Assembly (NCBI GenBank): GCA_003024785.1
Contig: PUQB01000033.1
Coordinates: 713,170 to 777,169 of the forward strand
DNA from: Selaginella tamariscina
Taxonomy: Eukaryota > Streptophyta > Lycopodiopsida > Selaginellales > Selaginellaceae
Length of the DNA: 64,000 nt
Direction: 5' to 3'
The position numbers were made by a program, and so were the translations under genes. Positions 26,025 through 39,030 of the stretch are shown here, one piece after another. A model generated the notes under the pieces. The model made no database searches, had not been told where the DNA came from, and saw only the letters and a list, made by a program, of their open reading frames with translations. Numbering within the stretch: the first letter of the stretch is position 1; each line of letters opens with the position of its first letter.

Positions 26025-27694
26025 GTCATATGTTTATTATTAAAACTACGTTAATTTTTCTTGTATATTGTAAATATCAAACTAGAGTATTATACGTGTA
26101 TGAACTAATATAAGTAACAATGAGCATGGAGTGTGCTGAGAAAATGTGAGTTATTATGCAGTAGTTAATAATTTACTTAATACATGTCTCGTTGATTTTT
26201 TTAATAAATTAGCAAAACTTATAATTAGCAGTATTACTGACTAATCATATAGCACTTTTAACTACAAATTACCATTATAATTTTATGAGATTTTGTAAGT
26301 GATTAAATAAATATAAATATAATAATTTTATGATAAAAAAATATGTATTTATTTATATGTATATACATATATACACATTTATAATGTGTAATATATATAA
26401 GATGTAAGATAAATTTTAATAAATTTTTATTACATTATATCATAATAAAATACGTCCTTAAGTCATGCGGCCAATCTTGTATTTAATTAGTTTTACTTTG
26501 GTTAATTACTATCATGCATATACAAGTTTAAGCAAATAAGCAAGTCTTATACTAATACTGCAAAGAGAAACACTATCATGTATATACATCAAAGTTTTAT
26601 AATCGTACATTAAGTTCTCAAACCACACACACATGTATATAATGTGTATCATTTAAGACAATCTTATTATACCCACAATTTTTATATACTAAACGTTTAA
26701 ACGCACATACCTTACTTATATATAGTCACACACGTTGCCTATAAGTATATTCGTTAAGCTAAATCACAAGTAGGGCAAAATAGGGCAGATGACACCACTA
26801 AAATGGCAGCCATATGCATGTGAAGTACACCATATGCATACACAAGTACATATAACATATTTAATTTAATTTAAATACTAAAATCACTTACATTTATTAA
26901 TGTAACTAAAACGTTTTGGGTCATATAAACAATATGTAATTAAAAAGCAATACACAAAAACAAAATGTGTCAAAATTAAAATATAATATGTGCATAAGAT
27001 TATATTGTGTTTTCATGAAAAGTAATATGGAAATACAATATTATAACCCTAAGACATTGTTACATAATTGAAACACATAATGAATATGACATATTGTCTT
27101 TTTTTATGTTGTCTTTTTCGTTAGGAGTAGGTTGTGATTGTGATTATAAACTGATTTATCAACATGTAAGTAGGGAACCACTATGTTTATTAATTTAATA
27201 ATACACAATAATTAATTTTAAACATGAATAATGATGTAATTTAAAATTATTTTATGATGAACTTCAATCATAAGTATTGAAATAAACTTCTACAATACAA
27301 GCCTAAAATGTATAAGAAATGTCGAAAAGTAACTTAAAAAAGAGGTTTTTTATGACATATTTTTTGAGGAGATGCACAATAAGGAGAAACAAAAGACAAA
27401 GTTGTAATTTCATCCACAAACCTTTAGGTTGATTTAAGTCATAATCCCTTATGAAAAGTTAAGTTTTCCAATTCATTGTCAAGATCCTTGTGTCTCAAAA
27501 ATCATTAAATTTTTAAATACTAAACAAATCAAAACTTGATTTCAAGCCCACTCCTTTATAAATCATAAGCAGAATTCCAAGTTTTTTACTATAACACTAT
27601 CATAATAATTAAATCATTTTAAAATTATGGTAAAAAGTGTGATTTTTGAATTAGAATATTTGAAGATTATAAAAAGGTACTAGATGAGATCTTG

Positions 27695-27862
27695 TTTATT
27701 ATTTAAAAACAAATTGATACTTTATTATATTTAACAAAAAAAATAAGCAAGGACCAAGTATGAATGATAGTCTGTTAACCTTATTTATTATTTAAAACAA
27801 ATTGATGCTTTATTATATTTAACAAAAAAAGTAGGTAAGGACCAAGTATAAATGATAGTTTG
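27695..27862. repeat. Tandem duplication, about 80-bp units
   Basis: Units 27695-27774 and 27784-27862 share TTTATTATTTAAAA, CTTTATTATATTTAACAAAA and GGACCAAGTAT-AATGATAGT with a few substitutions. Confidence 0.85.
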
Positions 27863-28904
27863 TAGTAACATATAAAAGACTAAATTTAATTATTTTTAAT
27901 ATGATAAGGTTTGATTTTATGCTTAGTATGAATTGGTTTTACAAACATGTGGTGGAACTAGTGTTAACCAATTATATTTACAAAATATAAAGTTAGTGCA
28001 ACAAAAATGAGATTGAAAATGAAAATATTAACTATAAAAAGTGAAATTTCATTTTTATTATTAAAGTGTAAAGTGGTTAGATTTTTTAAAATAATTTTAA
28101 AATTAGCAAAATTTGAGTTGGAGATAGACACGAACTCATTCCTCATTTTTTCTCCAAACATAATATGGGTTATTTGAGTTTTTTATTATGCTATTTGGAT
28201 TGTGAAATGTTATAATAATTTTTTGTATAATGATGAATAATGTATTCAAAGACTACTTAAATGATATGACATATTTGTTTTCCGTTCGAAAATTGAATTA
28301 CATAAAAGGCACTTTAAAAATGTGTTTTAAAGGTTAAAGAAAAACTAGTTATACATTAAGGAAACCAAATATGCAAGATAAATTTATAAAACACTTAATT
28401 TCATGTAGACAAGTTGAGATAAATTCGTAAAAGGTTTATAATAAGAGATGTGTATAAATTCAGATCATTTCTTGGTTTGACATGATATTATTGAAGGTTC
28501 ATAAAGAATTATTTGGAAATAACAACACCATTGATAAATCTTACAAAGAATATTTTACCTTTGTGTGTTAAAATGTGTTTGATTTTACAATTAGAGGTCA
28601 AGAAAAGCACATGATGCCTTCTTTTTTAAGAAGTTAGACACAACACAAATTCAATGGCCCTGATAATAATGTACAAAATGAGATACTTTATTCAACTCCC
28701 AAACCCTACTTATATACAAGAGACCTTTTGTCATGTGGCACACATGCGACACGTGATGTTGACACGTGGGGGCCAGATCACCACCCATGTGTCACTATGC
28801 ATGTGTGTATATACACATGCGTATATACAGTATCTTACATTACCCTCCCTTCTGCATCTGTGTAGATGGTGATGGATCTAATGGTCCTAGATTTGTGTAA
28901 GCTG

Positions 28905-29110
28905 GCACATTGATGAAAATCTTACCAATGATTTCATTTGACACTTTAAATCCTCTAATAATGCTCCTATTTTATTTGTCAAGAAGAAAGATGAATCTTT
29001 TCATCTTGTTGTTGAACATAGGAAGTTCAACAAAAATCATTTGGAATAATTATATTATTGTTAGTTTCTAGAGTTACTTGAATTAAATGAATAAACTTTA
29101 ACTTGTGTTA
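28905..29110 (+). pseudogene. Degenerate Ty3-like reverse transcriptase fragment
   Basis: In one frame the DNA reads SSNNAPILFVKKKDESFHLV then VEHRKFNKNH. This matches the conserved Ty3/gypsy pattern [12 protein letters not shown](L)RL-VDYR-LN, with the YR/LN residues altered. Stop codons follow closely. No LTRs or other domains are recognisable around it, so it is an old fragment. Confidence 0.6.
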
Positions 29111-30059
29111 CAAAGGACTTCGTAACTCTAGTCAATATAAGGACTTGATAACTTTTGTTGATAAATGAAACCAATATTTTGTGAAGATTCTTTAACATTA
29201 AAATTGTCTAGTTAAATAATTTTAACTTTGATTAGACTTGTTCATTTAACTCTTCATCAACAAATTGGTTAAAAACCTTAAAGTTGTTACTCTTTACTAA
29301 AAATTTAAAATTCTAGATTGGACTATGATGTTGTACATAGTTCATTGAATACCTTGGTTTATTTAAGCATTTCTATCTACATTAGCAAAATACATGCACA
29401 AACCATTATTCTTATGGTGCTACTTCTTAATTAGAGACAAAGGTTTATAACAATGATGTATATATATTGTTTCACACTATAATGAAATTGGACATTTAAC
29501 TAAGATTAAAGCAAGAATAGAGACATGACTAGCCATTCAAGATGATCTTACTACAATTGCTTAAAACACCCAAGTGCATTAAACAAGGATGTTTCTCACT
29601 ACATCTAGGGTTTGTTACATAATCTAGTAGGTAATAATAGTCAACCTTTCAAAGTTAAAGGGCTAAGTCATAATAAAAATTATGACACAACCTATATTGT
29701 GCCGCCTTAACTTTTAGTACATAGGGGTACGTCACACTCTAAGGGTAACTTATCTTTATTATTAGCAAATCTATGCCTATGAGGTCCTGTTAGAATACAC
29801 GTTTTAATGGTTATAGGTTGAGGCATGTCTTTAGCCTCTTCCTCCACATCAAGTTAAGAGTAGCACTCGCAATTAAGTAGGGCACATTTATGTTCTTTTC
29901 CAACTGTGAGTATGGGATTTGGCTAATAGGTTTTTTTTTATCATGTTCTTGAAGGTTCACATAGAGGGGGTTACAAGGTTGGCATTTGCAAGTCACGTTC
30001 ATGGCACCATGTATATGATAAGATAGCTCACATATTTGAAAACAATATCACATAAACAT

Positions 30060-30700
30060 GTGACACTAGGCTGGATGGTACAGCACTTAAAGCACATGTT
30101 CTTTGGGGCTGTGTCATAGGTTTAATACTGAGGGGTTGAATACTCTAACAAGCATGCATGTTTGTATTCACATTAGGGTGTTAAACATTCACTCAAGGGA
30201 GGTTAGTTCTCATAATCATGTGTGCTAATTGACAAACTTGGCTAAGGGTGTTCATGAACATGTTCAAGAGTTGAACAACTTAATCTTGTTAACAAAGCTT
30301 TTTTTATGAAGCACTCACATGGTCGTTCAAACTTAGTTTTAAAGAGTTTTCTTAGTAGAACACTTGTGTCTGTCTACAACGCACACTTATGTTCATGTAT
30401 TAACCTTAGGTCTAGGGACTCAAACTCTTAAGAGTTAATTATGGGTCAAGGTCCCCTTATCACCTAATGGGGTTGAGGGTGATTTCTTAAGGGGTAAGTG
30501 ATGATGTCTTAGCTCTGTCATAGGTGTATATATGAGACACGTCTCTTTGTTGAAGTTAAGGCATGAACCTATATAGGTCTCCTAGGGCAAAATCCTAAAG
30601 TGTACTCGGATTATCTTTTAAGGTTCAGGAGATAGTCATTTTTAAAAAAACTTAAGGCTGGATCTTAAGTCTCGTGCCTATTTAAGCATTTAAATAAGAC
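30060..30700. repeat. Dispersed repeat copy A (relative at 54,700-55,100)
   Basis: Shared segments with the later copy, in the same order, include GTGTCA(T/C)A(G)GTTTAAT, GAGGGTGATTTCT and the AAGGCA(T/C)GA stretch. The similarity is imperfect, as expected for old copies of one family. No ORF is present. Confidence 0.55.
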
Positions 30701-33678
30701 TATTTAGGGTCGTTTTGGAAGATTTTGGCATTTCACATAGGTGTTGACAATCACATGTTATCGTGTATTAGCCATTTAAGTTGAAACTTTAACATTTATG
30801 ATTATATTAATTAATGGTTTCATTAAGAAATTATGTTTTATGAAGATGGTGAAGTCTATCACAAAACTCGTCCATAAAAGCTTCTTAATCAAATAAAAAA
30901 TTTAAAGCATATATAAAAGTTAAATAATTACCATGTGTAATATAAGTCCTAGCACTATTAATGTTTTTAAAATAATTATTAAATTCTATAGAACAAGCTT
31001 CAAATTTCTTCAAAATTATTGAATTTTATTTAAAAAAATAAAGAGAATCATACTTTAATTCTACTTATAAAAAGTGAACATATCAATCACAAATCATTAA
31101 TGATGTAGCAATTAAGATTTATATAAAAATTAAGTGTATTAATTTATAAATTCATAAAATTGTGACCTAGTGCCATCACATTTTTTAAGTAAATTAATTT
31201 TGGATTTAAAAGAATTTACACTAAAAAGTATGTCATATTTTTTAATTTTAAATTATAACAAATGATTATGTTGTTTAAGATATTTTCTTAACATTGCAAT
31301 ATTTAATATTCCCCTTTTAACCTTTACGAGTGAACCGTAATTATATGCATGGAGTATGTGGTTCCATGAATAAATGTGTGTGCATGTGGTATGTGCGCAT
31401 ATGTATTATAGAGCACTTATAAATTGGACACCATTGTAAACATGATGATATTCCTTGGATGTTATGAATTTAAAGAGTTTAATTTTTCTTGAATATTATC
31501 CTAAAAATGCCAAAGTATATTCTAGAACACTACCATCTTAAATATTTTTTCAAAGTGTATAGATTTTGCAATAAACATTAACCAATTAAATACTAAAACA
31601 TAGGAAGGGGAGGGTTATTTTGTTGGACAATTCCGTATAAAAATTCATATAATTCTATACAATTTTTTTGAACATCGAGAGAAAAATGTTATCCTTAGTG
31701 TTAAGGACATGTCTATGATGTAAAAAATCTTTACCAAGTTATATATGTAATTCATAAATGTTGAGAATAACTAATTTTTAATAAAGATAATTAAATACAT
31801 AAACTTGTATAATAATGATTAATAATTTATAAATAACAATTCAACAACTAGAATATATACTCTTCATTACCATTATAAAGTCCCTTCTACATAAAGATGA
31901 AAACATATTTATTTAAAAGTACTTTATAACTTAAAATTTTAAATACCTTTTACTTAATCAAGACCTAACTAAAGCTATGTTGTATGTCCATATAAATGTA
32001 TATGTATATATGCACATGTATTTGCACTTGAACATATATAAAGCTTTTGAAGGTTCAGAAAGATATGTAAAATAGTGTATACACAATCTTCTCACGAGTA
32101 GAATGATGTACTTGCAACCTTAAAGAAATTGATTTTAAATAATAAACTTATAATGTAATATGTTTTAAAATAGAAAACCCTCGATATGATATACATATAT
32201 TAGTTAGGTGTTTAAAATATATCTACATACATAATCATAATCATTATGTTATTTAGTTTTATATCTATTATAATGTACATTTATACATTGTTATACTATA
32301 TACAATCATAAATCTATAAGTTATTTCATTAAGCAAAAATATTATGAATACATTAAGATTTAAAGGTTATTAATGTTATAATTATTATATGATATGTGAT
32401 AACATATATTTAAATTAAAATAAAATTTCCCATATTTGAGACTAGAATTTCTTTGTAATAATAAATATTTATATAAGTTCATAATATGAATAACATATCA
32501 TTAAGCGTGCAAAGTCCTTCATTTATGAACCACTAGCTAAGAAATAAGAAAGAAAGAAAAAAAAAGATTAAACACAATGGTTAAATATAATTAATTATTC
32601 TGGTTTTACTAAATGATAAATATAATATACAAGAATATATTGTATGCTAAATATATCTTCCCTCCACTGTACCTTAAAATATTCTATATATCTTGAAAGT
32701 TTTGTACTTGAAGTTCAAGCTCACAAATACTTAGTGTTATCATGTTTTAGATCTTTATTAATCTTCTCGTGTGTCAAAATACCATCACATACTGGTCCAC
32801 AAGCCAATCAACATATAGAATGAACCCAATGAAACAATCTCATCAATATATTTAATTTCATATCCCAAAAATATCCCCTTTAGTATATTTCTTAAAAAAG
32901 GTGAAACAAGTGAGAGATATCACTAAGGAATATGAGACCAATTCACACCATCCACACTAATAAAATACTAGCAAGTGCCTAATTCACACCACCAAAACCA
33001 AACCGGGTTCTAACTAACATATATAAATATACATATATGGAATATACATGTTTATATATGTATGTGTCCACACACACACAACATCAATATATAAAATTTT
33101 AATAACAAAATTAAATTTCATTTCGTTTACATTTTTAATATATGTGAACACAAGTCCGTTATTTTGATGCTATATATTATATAGAGTATATATATAGGAG
33201 GAAGAAAAAAATTGAGGATATTTTATGTTAATTACCAACACGTTATTAGTAAATTATGCTTCATTCATTAGTTTAACTAAGAGGATACCGATAAGTTAAT
33301 TATAATAAATACGTTGAAAGTACTAAATATTTTTTTTTAATTTTATCTAATGAAAATTAACTTGTTCCAATAAGGGCTAAGTCCTGAATTGGGTTATAAA
33401 TTGCAATAAGTTTAATTTACATGTTCAGATTATATATATATATACGTGTGTGTGTAAATTTAAATACGTGTGTGTGTATGTGTACACGCTAGATACAAGA
33501 TGATACATTGAAAAACACATACACACACATGTATGTACATACGTATATACATACAGCTTTTCTAAGACCTTGACCCGAATAACGGCGTATAATTAGGTTA
33601 AACATTATATTATACATTGGACCTTCTAAGCATGGTATAAAAATACTTCTTTTTAGGGTTTCTAGGGTTGAGGGAGAG

Positions 33679-34494
33679 ATGAAACAAATTCGCGAAGGAT
33701 TGTTTCTAGGGAATATTGATGATGCAGTCTCATGTATCATTGGTGATTACGGTTCTAAAATCTCTCATATTTTATCAGTTGTGAATATTCATTTGAGCGA
33801 CAAAGCCATTGAGATGCGCAGACCAAGATTAACAAGAAAGGAAAGGCACCTAACGATGAAGCGAGAATTGGTGAGGAAGGAGGTGCCTCTTGTGGATTCA
33901 GAGATGCAAAACATTCTAGAGCACCTGGAAGAATGTTTGGAGTTTATCGAGTGTCGTCCATTGCCTTCAAGGACTCTCTCGCAGGTCAATACTATCGTTG
34001 TTATTTCTAGATTGAAATGCTAATTCTATCCTTTTTCAGTGCTTCCATCGTTGTAGCCTATCTTATGAGAAGTGAAGAACTCTCCGTGGAAGGTGATTGT
34101 GAATTCGTTGACATTGTTGGTATTTATAATGTTTATTTTAGATGCACTTGCTAGTCTACGACTTCATAACAAATTGATCTGCCCGAATTACGGATTTATG
34201 CATCAGGTAGTAAGAGGGTGTTTTTTTATGATTACTAATATTAATGTTTTGCAGTTGGAGCTGTTTTATAAGATGAAGTTCGTTGTAGACAAAAATAATA
34301 CTATTTACAGTTGCTGGAACAACATAGGTTAGTAAAAACTAATAAGATTTATTAAATGGTTTACTAATTCTTTATTTGATTTAATAGATTTGAGTCAAAT
34401 TACAAAATCTACAGGCACAGAACTATCTCATCGCGTGAAATTGGAAACTGAGGAGGAAGATTATGTGGATGGCTTAGAGGAATTATTCACATAA
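33679..34494 (+). CDS. Dual-specificity protein phosphatase
   Basis: A small cysteine-dependent phosphatase acting on phosphotyrosine and phosphothreonine. The ATG at 33679 follows two telo-box-like AGGGTT motifs and opens MKQIREGLFLGNIDDAVSC, the usual DSP N-terminus. The general-acid region is VRKEVPLVDSEMQN. The active-site loop reads HCLQGLSRS (33959-33984, finished after the intron at 34040), matching HCx2GxSRS, then ASIVVAYLMRSEELS. Later exons give ALASLRLHNKLICPNYGFMH and LELFYKMKFVVDKNN, ending DYVDGLEELFT with TAA at 34492-34494. Introns are about 50 bp. The active-site frame is +1 relative to the start, so a 1-bp break lies near 33944-33952. About 190 residues; there is no C-terminal zinc domain, so it is not YVH1/DUSP12-like. 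Confidence 0.85.
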
Positions 34495-36442
34495 AAGTGT
34501 GTATTTTTTTTTTAATTTTTAGTCATATATATTTATTCTATATAACATTTAATATATTTATAAAAATTCCCATTTCATTTGTTACGGCATATAATTAAGT
34601 TATACATTATAATATATAATTAATACATATAAAACATATGAACGCATACAGGAGGCATGGACATATACGTGTGCATGTGCATATGTATAGAAAGAGAGAA
34701 TACACATGCCCACTGTTGTTAATTTTATTTAATGACCCCCGCCTTTAATTTATTTTTATATAAGCTCGTATTGTCTGTAATAATATATCCGTATATTTAA
34801 ATAAATTCTAAATATACATACATACCTACGTACATATGTACATTCTTGGGGACAATATACATGTATATAAATATATATATCATTAATATATTGTATCAAA
34901 GATATTTATATCAATGTATAACGAAATAAACATTCGCAATGCAAATAATACGTCACACATTGCATATGTATGTGTGTAAGATATCATATTGTATATATGA
35001 GAATACAATATCTACGATGGTATTGTAGTAAGAAGTACAATAATATTTAAAAATTTATGTCTGTTTTATATGTATGTTTTATAATATGTATCATAATTGT
35101 GTACTTGTTTTGCTTCAGTGAAAACGCCTAAATACACAGAGAAACCATACAGGTGTACAGTACAAATATATATATTATATATATATATATATTAGTTAGT
35201 ATATAATTAAATAATAAAGTTATCAACACATTATATATTAATGATTTTATATACACATACATTAATAATACAGCAACTTCTCTTTTATTCTACCATACAC
35301 GATGTATGTGTTTGTACGTGTGATAATATACAAGTTAAACATGAACAGTTAAATATAATTTAAAAAGTGATGAGCTTTAATAAATTAAACATTCATAAAT
35401 TATAATTTAAACCAGAATTTAATATAAAGGTTAGGCTATATAAAACTGCCTAATAATTAAATCAAATCACATTATAGATATGAGAGTGAGAAATTTTCCG
35501 AGAATGTGTTGTAAACTAGCATGTTTAAACAATACATCATGCAAATAGGGATATGATGTATGTTTATATAATATACGTGCGTGCTTGTGTGTTTTAGTGT
35601 ATTATTATATTATAATGATATTATGAATTTATACTTTTCAATCTAAATAAATTAATATCATATAAAGAAAAACTGTCTCATATCTCTCTGTAAATATACA
35701 TGTGCGTGCGTATAACTAGTTAAATGGTATATATATGTTAAACAGGCTACTGTTTAGTAAATGTACTATTATATTATCATAAGCAAGCATAGATAAATAT
35801 TGGGGCATATACAATATAATATGATATCTAAGTACAGGCATACACAGACACATGCATTGCGTGCTGTACTTGCATTGCGAATGTTCTTGATATGTTATTG
35901 AACTATTTAATGATATATATTATTATATACATACATACATATTCAAGCTCAGAGCACAGAATGCTGGAATATATCGTGCACAGTAGAATAAAGAAAAGTT
36001 GCAAACATCAAGACATACCAGTATATATTGTCCCTTATCAATTACAATCTAGAATAGTCTATATATATAATGCTTCATTATATATAATATAAAGACACAC
36101 AAATATATCACAAGCTCAGAACCAGCGTGCATGGTAGAATAAAGAAAAGGTGCAAGCATTAAAACATATCAGTATACAGTGTCCCATAGAATATGTAGAT
36201 TGTTCTTCATTTGAGAATGTGTGTGTGTGTGTGTGATAAACTTTAGATACAAAACGCGGACACATAAAATGTGTATATGTCGATGTATATAGATACACAT
36301 ACATGTATACAATATATGCATATACATGGTCCAGTGTACTAATATGTGTTTGGGTGACATCATGATTGGCAATGACACAGACTACATTCATGCGACAATG
36401 TGAATGTACTTGCAATGTTTGAAAAAGTGCTCACCGCAGAAC

Positions 36443-36484
<42 letters not shown>

Positions 36485-36690
36485 TGCAAGTGTTTTCAGG
36501 AGCACTAGCATACCAAGTTAATAATCATAATATGCAGTGTTCGTGAATTAACTACATATAATACACATTATATAAGTATAATTAATCTAATTAATTATGT
36601 GAAACATGTTCACTTCTCAAGCTTCATATGAATTAAATATATATAATAATAATTAATCTAATAGCAAACCTGTTTACTTGATATGAACAC
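34495..36690. other. AT-rich spacer, no gene seen
   Basis: The region holds scattered TA microsatellites (for example 35168-35194 and 36448-36480) and one direct repeat pair at 35945-36186. No credible ORF or RNA gene is seen. Confidence 0.55.
35945..36186. repeat. Direct repeat pair (about 80-90 bp)
   Basis: Copies at 35945-36035 and 36112-36186 share AAGCTCAGA, GTAGAATAAAGAAAAG, TGCAA-CAT-AA-ACATA and CAGTATA-A-TGTCCC, in order. They are imperfect and noncoding. Confidence 0.75.
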
Positions 36691-36747
36691 GCAAGCCGCA
36701 TTGTAGCCGTAAAGAAGAATGCACCACACAGCTACATAATTACACAC

Positions 36748-36801
36748 AACCCTAACCCTAAAAGCCCAAACCCTAAACGTTTTTAAAAGGCCAAACCCTA
36801 A
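36748..36801. promoter_or_regulatory. Telo-box cluster without an assigned gene
   Basis: Four CCCTAA units occur in 54 bp: AACCCTAACCCTAAAA, AAACCCTAAACG and AAACCCTAATTT. Elsewhere in the window such clusters mark gene starts, so this may be the 5' end of an unrecognised minus-strand gene. It could also be an interstitial telomere-like remnant. Confidence 0.5.
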
Positions 36802-37603
36802 TTTTAATTAGAGATGCTGTCAAACACTAAACTTACTTTAACAATATTAAACTCTAGAAATTCCTTGTGTTGTTGGTCTTCCGGACAAGACGGCATCGAT
36901 ATATACTAAGAATTAGTATATAATCTTCCTCGTTCCTCTAACTAAGGATTACCAAGATCCACTATCTATAATACTTAATAATTAATATAATCCCTCGTTC
37001 CACTAGCAGAATATACTAAAAACTAAATAATAATTATCATACTTGGTTTTTGGAAACGTGCAGAATGCACTTTTATCTTAGACCGCGTTCACATGCAAAT
37101 GCAGGCTGGCACTGATTCTCATTATCCTCAGCTTGCATAAGGGACAAACTTATATACACAAGAGTACATATATATTATAAATATATGTATATATGTATGT
37201 AGAGGTAAACTGTTTTGTATATATATATATATATATATAAAATAAATAAAAAGAAGATTCACACAAGTGCACAGCATTCTCTGTATAATTAACGCATGTG
37301 GAGTACCTGATGGCCAGGGAAATAAAAACAAAGGAGAGTAGCCTGCCTTTTTATGGGGCTGTTTTATATACGCACACAGGACGGTCAAGAAGAAGAAGGA
37401 CATGTTCAACTTGAGGAAACCAGTCTGTCAGCAAAGTGAGAAAGCTGTGACTGGATAACTAAATATATAAAATAGTCTACTGTGTGTGTGTGTGTGCGCG
37501 TGCGTGCGTGTGTGTATGCATACGTATATTCTGAATCATATATATATATATATATAGTCCTAAATCTTCTAAATTTACATTATACCTCTTCAAAGTATAT
37601 TCT

Positions 37604-38230
37604 CAGTCACTTAATAAACTTCATTCTATGTCATTTTAATAAAAAATATATAAATATATATTGTCTAAGATATAATCAAGTTTGAAATTTTATAATTCAT
37701 AACCATGTATTGCAATATAACATAGCTATAATAATTTACTAACAGCTCACTTAATAAAATTCATTTTATTTAATAAATATATAAGTTTTAGAATTTATAA
37801 TTTTAAATTCTAAGTTATATAATTAGTTTATAATTCATAACCAATTAAATGTATTGCAATATAGCATAATTATAATAACTTATTAGCAACTCAATAAACT
37901 TCACTCTATTTCATTTTAATAATAAATATATAGTTTAAGATAAAATTAAGTTTAAAAGTTCATAATTAGTTTATAATTCATAAACAATTAAAATGCTGTA
38001 ATAATATAACAACTCACTTGATAAACTTTATTCTATTTCATTTGAATAAATACCTAAGTTATAATCAAGTTTTAAATTTTAAAATTTAAATTTTAAATTA
38101 GTTTATAAGTCATAACCTATAATAATTTAAAACTTGAATTAAAACTTAAATTTATAATTCATAACCAATTAAATGCAATGTAGTTATAATAATAATTTAG
38201 TAACGCCACTTGATAAACTTCATTCATTCT
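37604..38230. repeat. AT-rich satellite, about 4 copies of a 120-160-bp unit
   Basis: Each unit carries CTCA(CTT)(A/G)ATAAA-TTCA, then TTTCATTTTAATAA, then TTTATAATTCATAACCAATT and GCAATAT-GCATA-TTATAAT. Starts are at about 37604, 37745, 37890 and 38012, with a last partial one at about 38207. It is diverged and very AT-rich. Confidence 0.75.
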
Positions 38231-38342
38231 CAATAATCAGGTTTTAAATCAGATTAATATAATTAAGTGAGTCAGTAAATCATATAAAATAATTGGTATA
38301 TACGTCAGGAAATACACACATATATGCTGAGCAGATACTGTG

Positions 38343-38396
38343 GGTAGGTATGGTACCAAAGCCTCAAATGGTAGGTATGGTACCAAAGCGTCAAAT
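38343..38396. repeat. 27-bp in-frame tandem duplication
   Basis: Units 38343-38369 and 38370-38396 differ at one base. On the minus strand they encode FDALVPYLP followed by FEALVPYLP, so the frame is kept. Confidence 0.85.
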
Positions 38397-39030
38397 GATG
38401 ACTCTATGCCTTGCTGGCCCTGAACAACAGCACTTGCCATTTGCAGGCCGTCATTAAACCTCTAGATATATCAATGACACGAGAAAGAAACTCTGCATAT
38501 ACAAATCTAAATCTTTAAATAATTTTACACAAAATTTTTAAAAAAATAATAATAATTTATGGACTCGGTCATAGTCATGGGACTTAACCGTATATCGCTT
38601 TCGTTGACAGGATACCCGTATGCTATATGTCTTTGTCTCATTTTCAAATTACACACACATACATATATCACATTCTGTTTACCAGGCACGTACAAACAAG
38701 GGTTGATATGCATCCAGACAGAAAACACCCAAAACTGCTCAGTATCTAGTAGCCTAGCTGGGAAGAGGAATAACAAACAATTTAATATATCAAATATATA
38801 TATATTTGTTTAATATACTTGTACCTTCACTGCTGAGTATCTACTAGTGATATCAATGGCATATACCCTCTCATATAACATCCACTGAGCTGCTTAAGAA
38901 GTAAATAATAATAGTAATAATGGTAGAAAGGACTCATTCATTACATACGTTGTGCAAAACAATAATGCCACACACACATACGTACACATATGAATGCCCA
39001 AAGTGTTCCAGTTGGAATATCATACAGAGT

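Larger units (their letters stand above)
26025..33678. other. AT-rich gene-poor region with degenerate repeats
   Basis: About 7.6 kb with no intact gene. It contains a tandem duplication (27695-27862), a stop-riddled reverse transcriptase relic (about 28905-29110) and a segment at about 30060-30700 related to 54700-55100. The base composition is much more AT-rich than in the gene blocks. The rest I read as decayed transposon DNA. Confidence 0.65.
36690..38900 (-). other. Candidate exons of an unrecognised minus-strand gene
   Basis: Several minus-strand segments look like exons with GT-AG edges. One at about 38840-38890 reads AAQWMLYERVYAIDITSRYS. One at about 38680-38770 has LDTEQFWVFSVWMHINP. 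One at about 38343-38455 has LQMASAVVQGQQGIESSFDA followed by LVPYLP. A further one at about 36843-36892 reads MPSCPEDQQHKEFLEFNIVK. I recognise no family and cannot prove that they belong to one transcript. A satellite lies between them. Transcript data would be needed to decide. Confidence 0.25.

Noticed and set aside
36748..36801. True telomere or chromosome end
   Set aside because: Only four irregular CCCTAA units, with ordinary sequence on both sides.
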